From the NCBI GenBank assembly GCA_937915865.1, contig CALGIG010000026.1, positions 1-64,000 of the forward strand: 64,000 nucleotides of DNA. The letters are read 5' to 3'. Made by a program: the position numbers and the translations under genes. This DNA is from an uncultured Prolixibacteraceae bacterium. GTDB lineage: Bacteria > Bacteroidota > Bacteroidia > Bacteroidales > Prolixibacteraceae. The notes beneath the pieces are model-generated. The model had not been told where the DNA came from and made no database searches. It worked only from the letters and a program-made list of their open reading frames with translations. Of the stretch, positions 55,462-64,000 are shown in pieces (positions within the stretch are counted from its first letter, which is position 1; every line of letters begins with the position of its first letter).

Positions 55462-56346
55462 ATGAAGAAAAATTATACCATAGCCCTAACCCAGATTTCG
55501 TTGGATGGAAATCCTGAAATCAACCTGAAGAAATGTATCGAATGGATTCGTAAAGCTGTAACTCTTGGAGCTAATGTGGTTTGCTTACCCGAATTATACA
55601 GCTCATTTTATTTTTGCCAGAGTGAAAATCACGATTATTTCAACCTGGCCGAACCATTACATAACGATTCCTATAGAGCATTCAGCGCTTTAGCTGGCGA
55701 GCTTGGAGTGGTGCTTATTGTTCCTTTTTTTGAGCGAAGGGCATCGGGTTTATATCACAATTCGGCATATATTATTGATAACGATGGGTCGCAGGCCGGC
55801 CTTTATCGTAAAATGCACATCCCGGATGACCCCAGTTATTACGAAAAATTTTACTTTACACCCGGCGATATAGGTTTTAAAGCCTTTGATACAAAAGTTG
55901 GCAAAATTGGCACATTGATATGCTGGGACCAGTGGTATCCTGAAGGAGCCCGATTGACTGCCCTGCAAGGCGCTGATGTTCTATTTTATCCAACTGCTAT
56001 TGGCTGGCACCCTCACGAAAAAGAGCAATATGGAGTAAAACAACACGACGCATGGCGAACTGTGCAACGTGGACATGCTGTGGCCAACGGAATATTTGTT
56101 GCCGCATGTAACCGTGTCGGATTTGAGAAACCGGTAGAAACTTCGGCGGGAATCGAATTCTGGGGAGCATCGTTTATTGCCGGGCCTCAGGGCGAAATTT
56201 TGGCAGAAGCATCGCACGACAAAGAAGAAATTTTGATTGCGGAGATCGATCATGCACTGATGGAAGATGTGCGCCGTAACTGGCCTTTCCTGCGCGACCG
56301 CCGCATCGATGCTTATAGCGATATTACCAAACGTTTTATCGATTAA
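55462..56346 (+). CDS. aguB: N-carbamoylputrescine amidohydrolase AguB
   Basis: The 294-residue nitrilase-fold enzyme converts N-carbamoylputrescine to putrescine, CO2 and ammonia. The Glu-Lys-Cys triad is Glu44 (CLPELYSS), Lys117 (YRKMHIPDD) and Cys154 (LICWDQWYPEGARL). The motifs IGWHPHEKEQYG and FWGASFIAGPQGEIL are characteristic of AguB rather than of general amidases. It precedes the HAD gene by 13 bp and aguA, which makes its substrate, follows that. Confidence 0.95.
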   Translation: MKKNYTIALTQISLDGNPEINLKKCIEWIRKAVTLGANVVCLPELYSSFYFCQSENHDYFNLAEPLHNDSYRAFSALAGELGVVLIVPFFERRASGLYHNSAYIIDNDGSQAGLYRKMHIPDDPSYYEKFYFTPGDIGFKAFDTKVGKIGTLICWDQWYPEGARLTALQGADVLFYPTAIGWHPHEKEQYGVKQHDAWRTVQRGHAVANGIFVAACNRVGFEKPVETSAGIEFWGASFIAGPQGEILAEASHDKEEILIAEIDHALMEDVRRNWPFLRDRRIDAYSDITKRFID

Positions 56347-56359
56347 TTGCGACTATAAA

Positions 56360-56980
56360 ATGAGAAAAAAAGCGATTATTTTCGATCTCGATAACACAAT
56401 TTACCTGGTTAGCTCAATCGCCGACCGGCTATTCAAAACGCTCTTCGGGATTATTGCTGAAAGCGGTGAATTCGTGGGCAATCTGGAAAATATAAAAGCT
56501 GAAATAATGCGGCGCCCCTTTCAATATGTTGCCGACGAATTTGAATTCAGTGCAAAACTAAAATCTGCTTGTTTTAACCACCTCAAAAATCTGACTTACG
56601 ATCAAGCCATAAATCCGGTTGAAAATTATGAAACAATCAGGAATTTTGCCCACCTGAAATTTTTGGTAACAACTGGATTCAATAACCTGCAAAACAGCAA
56701 AATAGGACATTTAGGCATTACAAACGATTTCGAGCAGATTTTCATTATCGATCCTTCAGAAACTGCAAAAACAAAACGCGATATTTTCAAGGAAATTTTA
56801 ATCAATTATAACCTGAAATCAACCGAAGTATTAGTAGTTGGCGACGATTTGAACTCAGAAATAAAAGCTGCTTCAGAGCTCGGAATTGAGTCGGTTTTAT
56901 ATGATTTCAAAGCCATTCACATACAAACTGAAAGCCAAAAGGTTATCCGCAATTTTTCGGAACTGAAAAACTACATTTAA
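56360..56980 (+). CDS. HAD-family hydrolase (pyrimidine nucleotidase-like)
   Basis: ATG 56360 gives 206 residues starting MRKKAIIFDLDNTIY, motif I of the HAD superfamily with two catalytic Asp. Motif II Thr is in FLVTTGF, motif III Lys in AKTKRD, and motif IV is VLVVGDDLNSEIKAA. The frame extends upstream into aguB but those residues are not HAD-like. It lies between aguB and aguA with 13-bp and 18-bp gaps, so all three are probably one transcript. Its substrate and its tie to putrescine synthesis are unknown. Confidence 0.88.
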   Translation: MRKKAIIFDLDNTIYLVSSIADRLFKTLFGIIAESGEFVGNLENIKAEIMRRPFQYVADEFEFSAKLKSACFNHLKNLTYDQAINPVENYETIRNFAHLKFLVTTGFNNLQNSKIGHLGITNDFEQIFIIDPSETAKTKRDIFKEILINYNLKSTEVLVVGDDLNSEIKAASELGIESVLYDFKAIHIQTESQKVIRNFSELKNYI

Positions 56981-56998
56981 AAATTTATCATTCATACA

Positions 56999-58042
56999 AT
57001 GAGCAACTTAATTCGTCGTTTCCCTGCTGAATGGGAAAAACATCAGGCAACACTTTTATCGTTTCCATCGGAAGGCCGCGATTGGCCTGGGAAATACCAT
57101 GCTATAAAATGGGCTTTTGTTGAAATGATAAAAAAAGTGACGGCTTATGAACCGGTTATTCTGGTTGTAAAAAACGACGAATTGCGTGAAAAGATAGCAG
57201 TGATGCTTGAGCAAGCCCATATCAATCCTTCGGCTGTAAGTTATATTCTGAAAGATACCAACCGCAACTGGATGCGCGATTCCGGGCCTGCTATCGTAAA
57301 AACAGCTAACGGCGCTCGCGAAGCCATTCAGTTTGGATTTACCGGCTGGGCAAAATACAAAAACCATAAAAAAGATCAGGGAATACCTGCGGCGGTCGCC
57401 GGTCACCTTGGAATAAACCTTATTCAGGCAAAATACAAAAACAAATTAGTTGTATTGGAAGGAGGCTCAATTGATGTAAACGGCTGTGGCACATTAATTA
57501 CCACCGAAGAATGTTTGATGGACCCGGTTCAGCAGGTACGTAACCCCGGATTCTGTAAGCAAGATTATGAAAATGTGTTTCGTGAATACCTCGGCGTCAC
57601 CAATACCATTTGGTTGGGCGAAGGCATTGAAGGCGACGATACACACGGCCATGTTGACGACATTTGCAGGTTTGTTAACCCTAATACTGTAGTTGCCACT
57701 TATGAGCCAAATTCAACCGATCCAAACCATCATAAACTCAAAGCCAATCTGGAAATATTGAAGAATGCCCGGCTGGAAAATGGCGAAAAACTGAACATCG
57801 TAAAAATGCCAATGCCATCAAGACTCGATTTCGAAGATTTGCGTTTACCAGCCAGTTATGTGAATTTCCTGGTAACTAACGGATGTGTATTGGTGCCTAC
57901 TTTCAACGATAAAAACGATTACCAGGCATTGGGCATACTCGCAGAACTATTTCCTAACCGCGATGTAATAGGCATTAATGCAGTAGACTTAGTTTGGGGA
58001 TTAGGAACTTTACATTGCCTGAGTCACGAAATCTGCGGATAA
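56999..58042 (+). CDS. aguA: Agmatine deiminase AguA
   Basis: The 347-residue enzyme turns agmatine into N-carbamoylputrescine. Key motifs are DTNRNWMRDSGPAIV, the DDTHGHVDD catalytic His/Asp segment and the nucleophile Cys340 in WGLGTLHCLSHE. The family is the peptidyl-arginine-deiminase fold; length is slightly shorter than average. With AguB it completes the agmatine-to-putrescine route. No arginine decarboxylase is in the window. Confidence 0.95.
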   Translation: MSNLIRRFPAEWEKHQATLLSFPSEGRDWPGKYHAIKWAFVEMIKKVTAYEPVILVVKNDELREKIAVMLEQAHINPSAVSYILKDTNRNWMRDSGPAIVKTANGAREAIQFGFTGWAKYKNHKKDQGIPAAVAGHLGINLIQAKYKNKLVVLEGGSIDVNGCGTLITTEECLMDPVQQVRNPGFCKQDYENVFREYLGVTNTIWLGEGIEGDDTHGHVDDICRFVNPNTVVATYEPNSTDPNHHKLKANLEILKNARLENGEKLNIVKMPMPSRLDFEDLRLPASYVNFLVTNGCVLVPTFNDKNDYQALGILAELFPNRDVIGINAVDLVWGLGTLHCLSHEICG

Positions 58043-58057
58043 TATTCAGTATAAGTC

Positions 58058-59806
58058 TTATTGGCGAATAAAACCTGTATCTTCTCCACTTATCCTGCTG
58101 TTTTTAATTCCGTACGAAAAATAAATTACCAGGCCAATAATTAGCCAAATTCCAAATCGGAACCAGTTGGTAGTCCCTAATTCGCTCATCAGGTAAAGGT
58201 TGGTGAGCAAACCTAAAACAGGAATTAACGACCAGCGCTTTAAAATAGCCTTGTATGAAATTATTAACGAAACAACTACAAAAATGAGCGAAGGGTAATG
58301 ATGACGGATTATCAATAACAAATTATAATCTTCGCCATGATCGGTTGCTATTTTCGAGAAATCGATACCCGAATTCCACATCAACAAAACAACCACAACC
58401 CATATCGGAATGAGATAACGGCGACTATCGGCATAAGGAACACGAAAGCCTTTACCATCGCCTGTATCTTTACCCAACGGATTCAGTACAATTATTCCTC
58501 CTGAAACAAGAACAAAGGCAAATAATGTTCCTATACTGGTTAAATCGGTCACTTCAGTTAAATTCATAAAAAGCGATGGAATTGCAACAATAAAACCGGT
58601 TAAAATAGTAGAGAAACCAGGAGTACGGTATTTGGGGTGCAATCTGGCAAAAATAGGGGGAAGCAGCCCATCGCGGCTCATGCTCATCCAGATACGGGGC
58701 TGCCCCAACTGAAATACCAGCAATACACTAGCCATAGCTATTACGGCACCAGTAGCAATCAATCCCGAAAGTTTTGTCAGGTGCAGTTTTGTAAAAACAT
58801 AGGCCATAGGGTCGGATACCCCAAGTTCGCTGGATGGTACCATTCCCGTTAAAACCAAGCTGATAAGAACATACAAAATTGTTGTAATCAGTAAAGCATA
58901 AAACATTGATAATGGTAAGTCGCGCCGTGGGTTCTTACATTCTTCGGCAGTTGTCGAAATAGCATCGAAACCAATATAAGCAAAGAAAACACCTGAAACA
59001 CCTTTCATAACCCCACTAATTCCATTGGGAGCAAACGGGCTCCAGTTTTCGGGTTTCACATAAAAAGCGCCAATTCCGATAACCAAAAGCAACAGAACAA
59101 CTTTCAGCACAACAAAAAAGTCGTTAGTAATACGCGATTCGCGAATACCAATGTAACAAATCCATGTAATTACGACCACAATAAACAGGGCTGGAATATC
59201 GGCAACTAAATGAAAATTACCAATCTGTGGGGCATCAAGCCAGGCATGGTAAGCTTCCTGAAGGTCGGAGCTCAAATTTACCAATGGAGTACCAGATTTA
59301 ATGGCTTCCAATGCAGTATGGTAACCTCTCGATGCACTTAAGAAATCGGTCGAAAGATAGTCTGGAATGTGAAAACCTAATCCGTCCATCAATCCGGTAA
59401 AATAGCCCGACCAGGAAATAGCAACTGCAATATTTCCGATAGCATATTCCATGATCAGGTCCCAGCCAATGATCCAGGCAATTAATTCACCAAAACTTAT
59501 ATACGCATAAGTATAAGCGCTTCCACTAATTGGAATAGCCGAGGCAAATTCGGCGTAGCACATAGCCGATAATCCGCAGGCAATGGCAGTGAAGACAAAC
59601 AACAGCGAAACAGCAGGCCCTCCGCTGGCAGCTGCATTTCCAATAGTACTAAAAATACCAGCTCCAATTATTGCAGCTACACCAAGGGCCGTAAGGTCAA
59701 AAACCCGCAACATGCGTTTCATCCCACCATGATGCCCTTCCTGCAACTCAACATCATTTAAAATTCGGGAAACCGATTTCTTTCTTAGTAAATTTTCAAA
59801 CTTCAC
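58058..59806 (-). CDS. APC-family amino-acid permease (cationic amino acid transporter type)
   Basis: The 582-residue protein has 12 or more membrane helices. The N-terminal FDLTALGVAAIIGAGIFSTIG is the substrate-binding first helix of APC transporters, and FAYIGFDAISTTAEECKNP is typical of the CAT subgroup. A polar region near residues 155-185 is an unusually long loop. It is convergent with aguA, 15 bp apart. Import of arginine or a related amino acid would suit the agmatine genes, but specificity is inference. Confidence 0.9.
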   Translation of the reverse strand: MKFENLLRKKSVSRILNDVELQEGHHGGMKRMLRVFDLTALGVAAIIGAGIFSTIGNAAASGGPAVSLLFVFTAIACGLSAMCYAEFASAIPISGSAYTYAYISFGELIAWIIGWDLIMEYAIGNIAVAISWSGYFTGLMDGLGFHIPDYLSTDFLSASRGYHTALEAIKSGTPLVNLSSDLQEAYHAWLDAPQIGNFHLVADIPALFIVVVITWICYIGIRESRITNDFFVVLKVVLLLLVIGIGAFYVKPENWSPFAPNGISGVMKGVSGVFFAYIGFDAISTTAEECKNPRRDLPLSMFYALLITTILYVLISLVLTGMVPSSELGVSDPMAYVFTKLHLTKLSGLIATGAVIAMASVLLVFQLGQPRIWMSMSRDGLLPPIFARLHPKYRTPGFSTILTGFIVAIPSLFMNLTEVTDLTSIGTLFAFVLVSGGIIVLNPLGKDTGDGKGFRVPYADSRRYLIPIWVVVVLLMWNSGIDFSKIATDHGEDYNLLLIIRHHYPSLIFVVVSLIISYKAILKRWSLIPVLGLLTNLYLMSELGTTNWFRFGIWLIIGLVIYFSYGIKNSRISGEDTGFIRQ

Positions 59807-60177
59807 CTATCAAAAATATATGGTCAAAAATAAATAAAAAATATAACCATCAGTCAAAACCCCGGATTTTAGAGGCACATAAAAATATCTAACTAAATTT
59901 CGGGTGAAGCTCAAAACTATAATTTATGAAAAATGAATCAGAAAATGTTGAAATAAAAATCAGCATTATTTTTCAAGTTTTGAATAATAAAAACTGATTA
60001 TTCCCAGTTTCCCTGTAATTATCGCAGGATAAAAAGCCTGATTTTTCATGATTATTAATGTCAATAATACGTATGGAATGCTTGTCTTTCCATGTATTTG
60101 GTTATTTTTACAAAGCAATAACACTATAGCCCCAATCGCACCGCAAAATAGTTTTTCATTGAAAAAATGAACTGGTA
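59807..60177. other. Divergent intergenic region, permease to TPR gene
   Basis: This AT-rich stretch holds the promoter candidate at 59825-59858 and no recognisable structure or gene on either strand. Confidence 0.45.
59825..59858 (-). promoter_or_regulatory. Candidate Bacteroidota promoter for the permease
   Basis: On the minus strand TTTG (59855-59858) and TATTTTTG (59825-59832) are 22 bp apart. The implied leader is very short, so confidence is modest. Confidence 0.35.
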
Positions 60178-63100
60178 TGAGTAGATTCTTTCGAATAGCT
60201 TCACTTATATTTTTGGTCTTAAGTATTTTTACACAATTACCTTCACAGGCCCAGAGCAAGAAATTCTTTGTTATCACAGGTAAAATTATGCCTGAAGCCG
60301 AAGGTGATGGTAACGGATCGATAGAAGTTGTAAAAAATGGAAAAGAAACTAATATTATTGACATCCCTAAAAATGGACGTTTCAGGTTTGAACTCGATTT
60401 TTTCAATGAATATACCTTAACATTCAAATATCCGGGACACTTCAACAAAATAATCCAGGTATCCACAGAAATTCCTGAAGAAGTTTGGAAGAGAGACAAC
60501 GATTTTCCGGCTTTCCCAATGATTGTTCAATTGACAAAAGAATTTGAAGGAGTTGATAAAAGTTTCACATTAAAACCTTCAGGAAGAATATTTTACGGGA
60601 AAGATATTGATAACTTTGAGAAAGAAAGTTTCATTAATGAGTTGCAATTCACCGAGCAATCGGCTACTGCCAAAACCCAAAACAACCAGGTTGCAAAAGA
60701 AGTTGAAACAATTAACAAAGTTAATGCCCAGGATTTGGCAGCCAAGCAAAAAGAATTCGATCAATTGATTAAAGAAGCCGACGCACATTACCAAAAAGGC
60801 GAATATCAAATGGCTTTAATGAAATACCTTGAGGCTAGAAAATTATTTCCAGACAGGGCTTATCCAAACGACCGTGTTGCCGAACTTCAGGATTTAGTTA
60901 AAGCACTGGAAATTAATGAAAAACAAAAAGCCGACCTCGAACAAAAATATAAGACTGCAATCTCTAAGGCAAATGGATTTTTCGATCAAAAAAGTTACAA
61001 AGAGGCCCGTCCTGTTTATGAAGAAGCCTTGCAATATAAACCTGGTGATGTTTTTGCTACCGGTCGTATAAGCGAAATTGATCAGATTCTTGCACTTTTC
61101 GAAAAACAAAATCAGTATAAGAAACTTATAGCCAATGCAGATAACGAATATAAATCGAAGAAATATGAACAAGCCATTGGCTTTTATAATCAGGCAAAAA
61201 CACTAATTCCCGACGACAAATACCCACAAAACCAGATAGACCTGATTAACCAAGAAATACAGGAACAAACTAAGCTGGCACAACTTGAAAAAGATTTTAA
61301 CCAAACAATACTGGAAGCTGATGCCCTTGTAAAGAAAAAAGACTATTCACAGGCTTTAAATACTTATAAAAAAGCATTAGAAATAAAACCTGGCAATGAG
61401 TTAGCAAAAAATAAGGTTGGTGAAGTTGAACAAATACTGGTTAACCTTGAAAATAATAAAAAATATGAACAGGCTATACAACTTGCCGACCAGGCTTTGG
61501 CAAAAAACGATTGGAATACGGCAAAAATCCAGTATCAGGAAGCCTTAAATGTAAAACAGGATAATTATCCCAAAACTAAGCTTGCTGAAATTGCCGCCAA
61601 CGAAGCAAAAGATACTGAATTTAAAAATCTTGTTACAAAAGGAGAAAAAGAATTTACCGATAGTAAACTCGACGATGCCCTAACATCACTAAACAGTGCA
61701 CTCAAATTAAAGCCCGATGACAAGGCAGTTAAAAAACGGATTGATGAGATACAAAGCGCTAAAAATAAAGAAACTGCAAAAAAAGAATATGACAACTTAA
61801 TTTCTCAGGCCGATAAGAATTTTGATGAAAACAAGTTCGACCAGGCAATTACTGCTTATAATAAAGCCCTGGAAATTAAAAAGAATGAAACCTACCCGAA
61901 AGATCAGATCAAAAAGATCGACAACTTTAAGGCAATGCTAAATAAAGCCGAAAAAAGTTACGAAGCTAAAGACTATTCCGGCGCACTTCAGACTTACACT
62001 AATTTACTTAACCTAAAACCTAAAGATAGCTATACAACTTCAAAAATTGAAGAAATACAAAAGATTCAGGAAGAGATTAAACAAAAAGAAGAAAAAGAAA
62101 AGGCCACGCAACTTGCTTATGGCAATGTTATAAAAGAAGCTGATCAGTTATTTACTGCTCAGAAGTATAACGAATCGATTAATAAATACAAAGAAGCTTT
62201 ATCGATTAAACCTGAAGAGGCCTATCCCCCTAAACGAATCAAGGAAATTGAGACAATACTTGATGGCATAGAAAAGGAAAAAGCGCGTATCGAAAATGAA
62301 TACAAAACTACAATCGCCCTGGCCGACAACCTTTTCGAAAAGAAAGATTATAACAAGGCGCAAGAGGCATACAAAAAAGCTCAGTCAGTTAAAATAGACC
62401 AGACTTATCCGAATGATCAGATTCAGAAAATAGATCAAATTCTTGATGAGATTAAGCGTCAGGAAGCCGAAGCATTGAAACAACAACAAGAAAAGATAGA
62501 AAAATCGTTTAATGAAGCTATTTTAGCTGGCGATAATGCATTTAACTCAAACGATTTCAATAAAGCCCAGGCAGCCTATCAAACAGCTTTAACCTTTAAA
62601 CCCAACGACGCAACAGCAAAAAAGAAGTTAGGCGATACTGAAGGTAAAATTGCTCAGATAGCAAAAAATACCATTGCGTATAACAAAACTGTTACAGAGG
62701 CAAATAACCGTTTAACTGTAAAAAAATATACTGAAGCAAAGGAAAAATACGAAGAAGCGCTTCAGTATTTGCCTGGTGAAGATTATCCAAAACGACAAAT
62801 TGAAAAAATTAACGAACTTTTGGCGCAACAGGAAGCAGAACTCAAGCTACACCAGGATTACGATAAAGCTGTTGCTCAAGGTGAATCCTTGCTTAAGAAT
62901 AAAGATCTGGAAAATGCAAAATTAGCTTTCACCAAAGCTTACAACCTAATTCCATCAGAACCTCTACCCCAACAAAAAATTAAAGAAATTAATGAATTAC
63001 TAGCTGAAAAACAGCGCCTTGAGGCCGCTGAAAAAGCTAACCTTGAAGCCTATCAAAAAGCTGTGCAAAGGGCTGACAACCACTTTGCCAGCAAAGAATA

Positions 63101-64000
63101 TGCACAGGCTCAAATGGCATATAGCGAAGCCCTGGTTATTAAGCCTGCTGAAAAATATCCGCAAGATCAGCTCGATCTGATTAAAAAACTACTAAATGAA
63201 CAAAACGAAAAAAGCTACAAAGCCGCTATAGCCCTGGCTGACAATGCTTTTTTATCAAATCAGTTCAATGAGGCAACCACCAATTACCAGGAAGCTTTAA
63301 AATACAAGAAAGATGATCCTTATGTTGCACAAAAACTGAAGGAAATTGAAAAGAAAAAAGCTCAGATGGAAGAAGAAAATGCCAGGTTGAAAAAACTTGA
63401 ACAAGATTATAAACTCCTGATAGCTGATGCTGATAACGATTTTAAAAATAAAAACTACCAGATAGCTAAAGATAAATACCTTAAAGCCCTTGAATTTAAG
63501 CAGGGAGAGATTTATCCCAAAGACCAGGTTGCCAAAATTGACGTTATACTTGCTGGAATAAAACAGGCAGAAGAAAATGCTAAACAATATACATTACTCC
63601 TGAAACAGGGGGAAGAAAGCTATAAAGCAGGAAAATTACCCGAAGCCCGCGATTTATACCAAAAGGCTCATGAATTAAAACCTGATGAACCTATGCCGCC
63701 CATCCGGGTTGCTGAAATAGATCATCAAATAGCTCAACAAAAGGAACTTGCCCGAATAGCTGCACAGGAAGAAGCGGCCCGAAAAGCGAAAGAAAAAGCT
63801 GACAAGGAAATGTACGATAAAGCAATTGCTGCCGGCGATAAAGATTTTAACAGCAAACAGTACAAACTTGCTAAATTACATTACAACGATGCACTTATTG
63901 CCTTACCACAAGAAAAGTACCCGAAAGATCAAATTGCCAGATGTAACGAGCTAATTGCCCAGGACGAGATTGATAAAATGGCTGCCAGAGAAAAAGCCAA
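60178..64000 (+). CDS. Giant exported TPR-like repeat protein (partial, 3' end outside window)
   Basis: The frame is open from ATG 60178 to the window end, at least 1274 codons. A signal peptide (IASLIFLVLSIFTQLPSQAQ) is followed by a beta-type domain to about residue 150 (FFVITGKIMPEAEGDG, RFRFELDFFNEYTLTF). From about residue 195 I count at least 18 units of the form AD..F..K.Y..A...Y..AL..KP.E.YP..QI..I, each 55-70 residues with a variable Lys/Glu/Gln-rich linker helix. The units are TPR/Sel1-like. The product is likely a periplasmic or envelope scaffold. Internal homology is high, so recombination or assembly errors are possible. Its C-terminal domain cannot be seen. Confidence 0.88.

Noticed and set aside
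59966..63587. Several minus-strand open frames opposite the TPR gene
   Set aside because: All lie antisense to the long continuous plus-strand repeat protein and read as low-complexity shadows.

Overview
The window reads as a chromosome segment of a Bacteroidota bacterium, most likely a Bacteroidales/Marinilabiliales-type marine or sediment lineage (inference). Support comes from a fused CcoN-CcoO oxidase, a one-protein hybrid two-component system with an AraC output, M64 and DPP-IV peptidases, Bacteroidota-style lipoproteins, scarce Shine-Dalgarno sites and some TAnnTTTG promoter-like boxes. I see no rRNA, tRNA, CRISPR array, insertion sequence or integrase gene.

Layout. 1-1.5 kb: tandem palindromic repeats (130-bp units, 191-bp period), decayed sequence and no intact gene. 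1.5-8.6 kb: accessory, AT-rich. It holds a helical unknown protein, a membrane protein, a short MotA/MotB-type pair resembling ZorA/ZorB, then a cupin gene and a 792-residue protein joining a TIR-like nucleotide-binding domain, an unassigned middle domain and a radical SAM/SPASM-type domain. 8.7-18.8 kb: a cbb3 oxidase cluster (ccoI, S, NO, Q, P, G, H, a SafE-type protein, subunit III-like, subunit IV-like, copper-binding HMA protein). 18.9-28.2 kb: second accessory stretch with an AAA ATPase/PD-(D/E)XK-like pair, a SUFU-like protein, and a five-gene envelope cluster of Kelch lipoproteins, beta-barrels and a WD40 protein. 28.3-36.2 kb: gltD, gltB, argH on the minus strand. 36.7-53.5 kb: peptidases, aldo/keto reductase, FadL-type porin, hybrid sensor, AlbA/Schlafen-type regulator, M1 aminopeptidase, GH36 alpha-galactosidase. 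53.8-59.8 kb: flavin reductase-rubredoxin fusion, an agmatine-to-putrescine pair (aguB, aguA) with a HAD gene between them, and an amino-acid permease. From 60.2 kb a giant periplasmic TPR-like protein runs off the window.

The most unusual part is the accessory material. A ~180-bp repeat follows the ZorAB-like pair (4.9 kb), follows the TIR-radical-SAM gene (8.4 kb) and, in decayed form, follows the Kelch cluster (28.1 kb), always in the same orientation. A second ~70-bp repeat lies just upstream of both the cupin/TIR-radical-SAM module and the Kelch cluster. This suggests that unrelated gene modules were inserted as cassettes with shared ends. The best candidate for an undescribed system is the cupin plus TIR-like/radical SAM fusion. 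The ZorAB-like pair without ZorC/D/E and the AAA/nuclease-like pair are further defence candidates. All defence roles are inference from domains and context.
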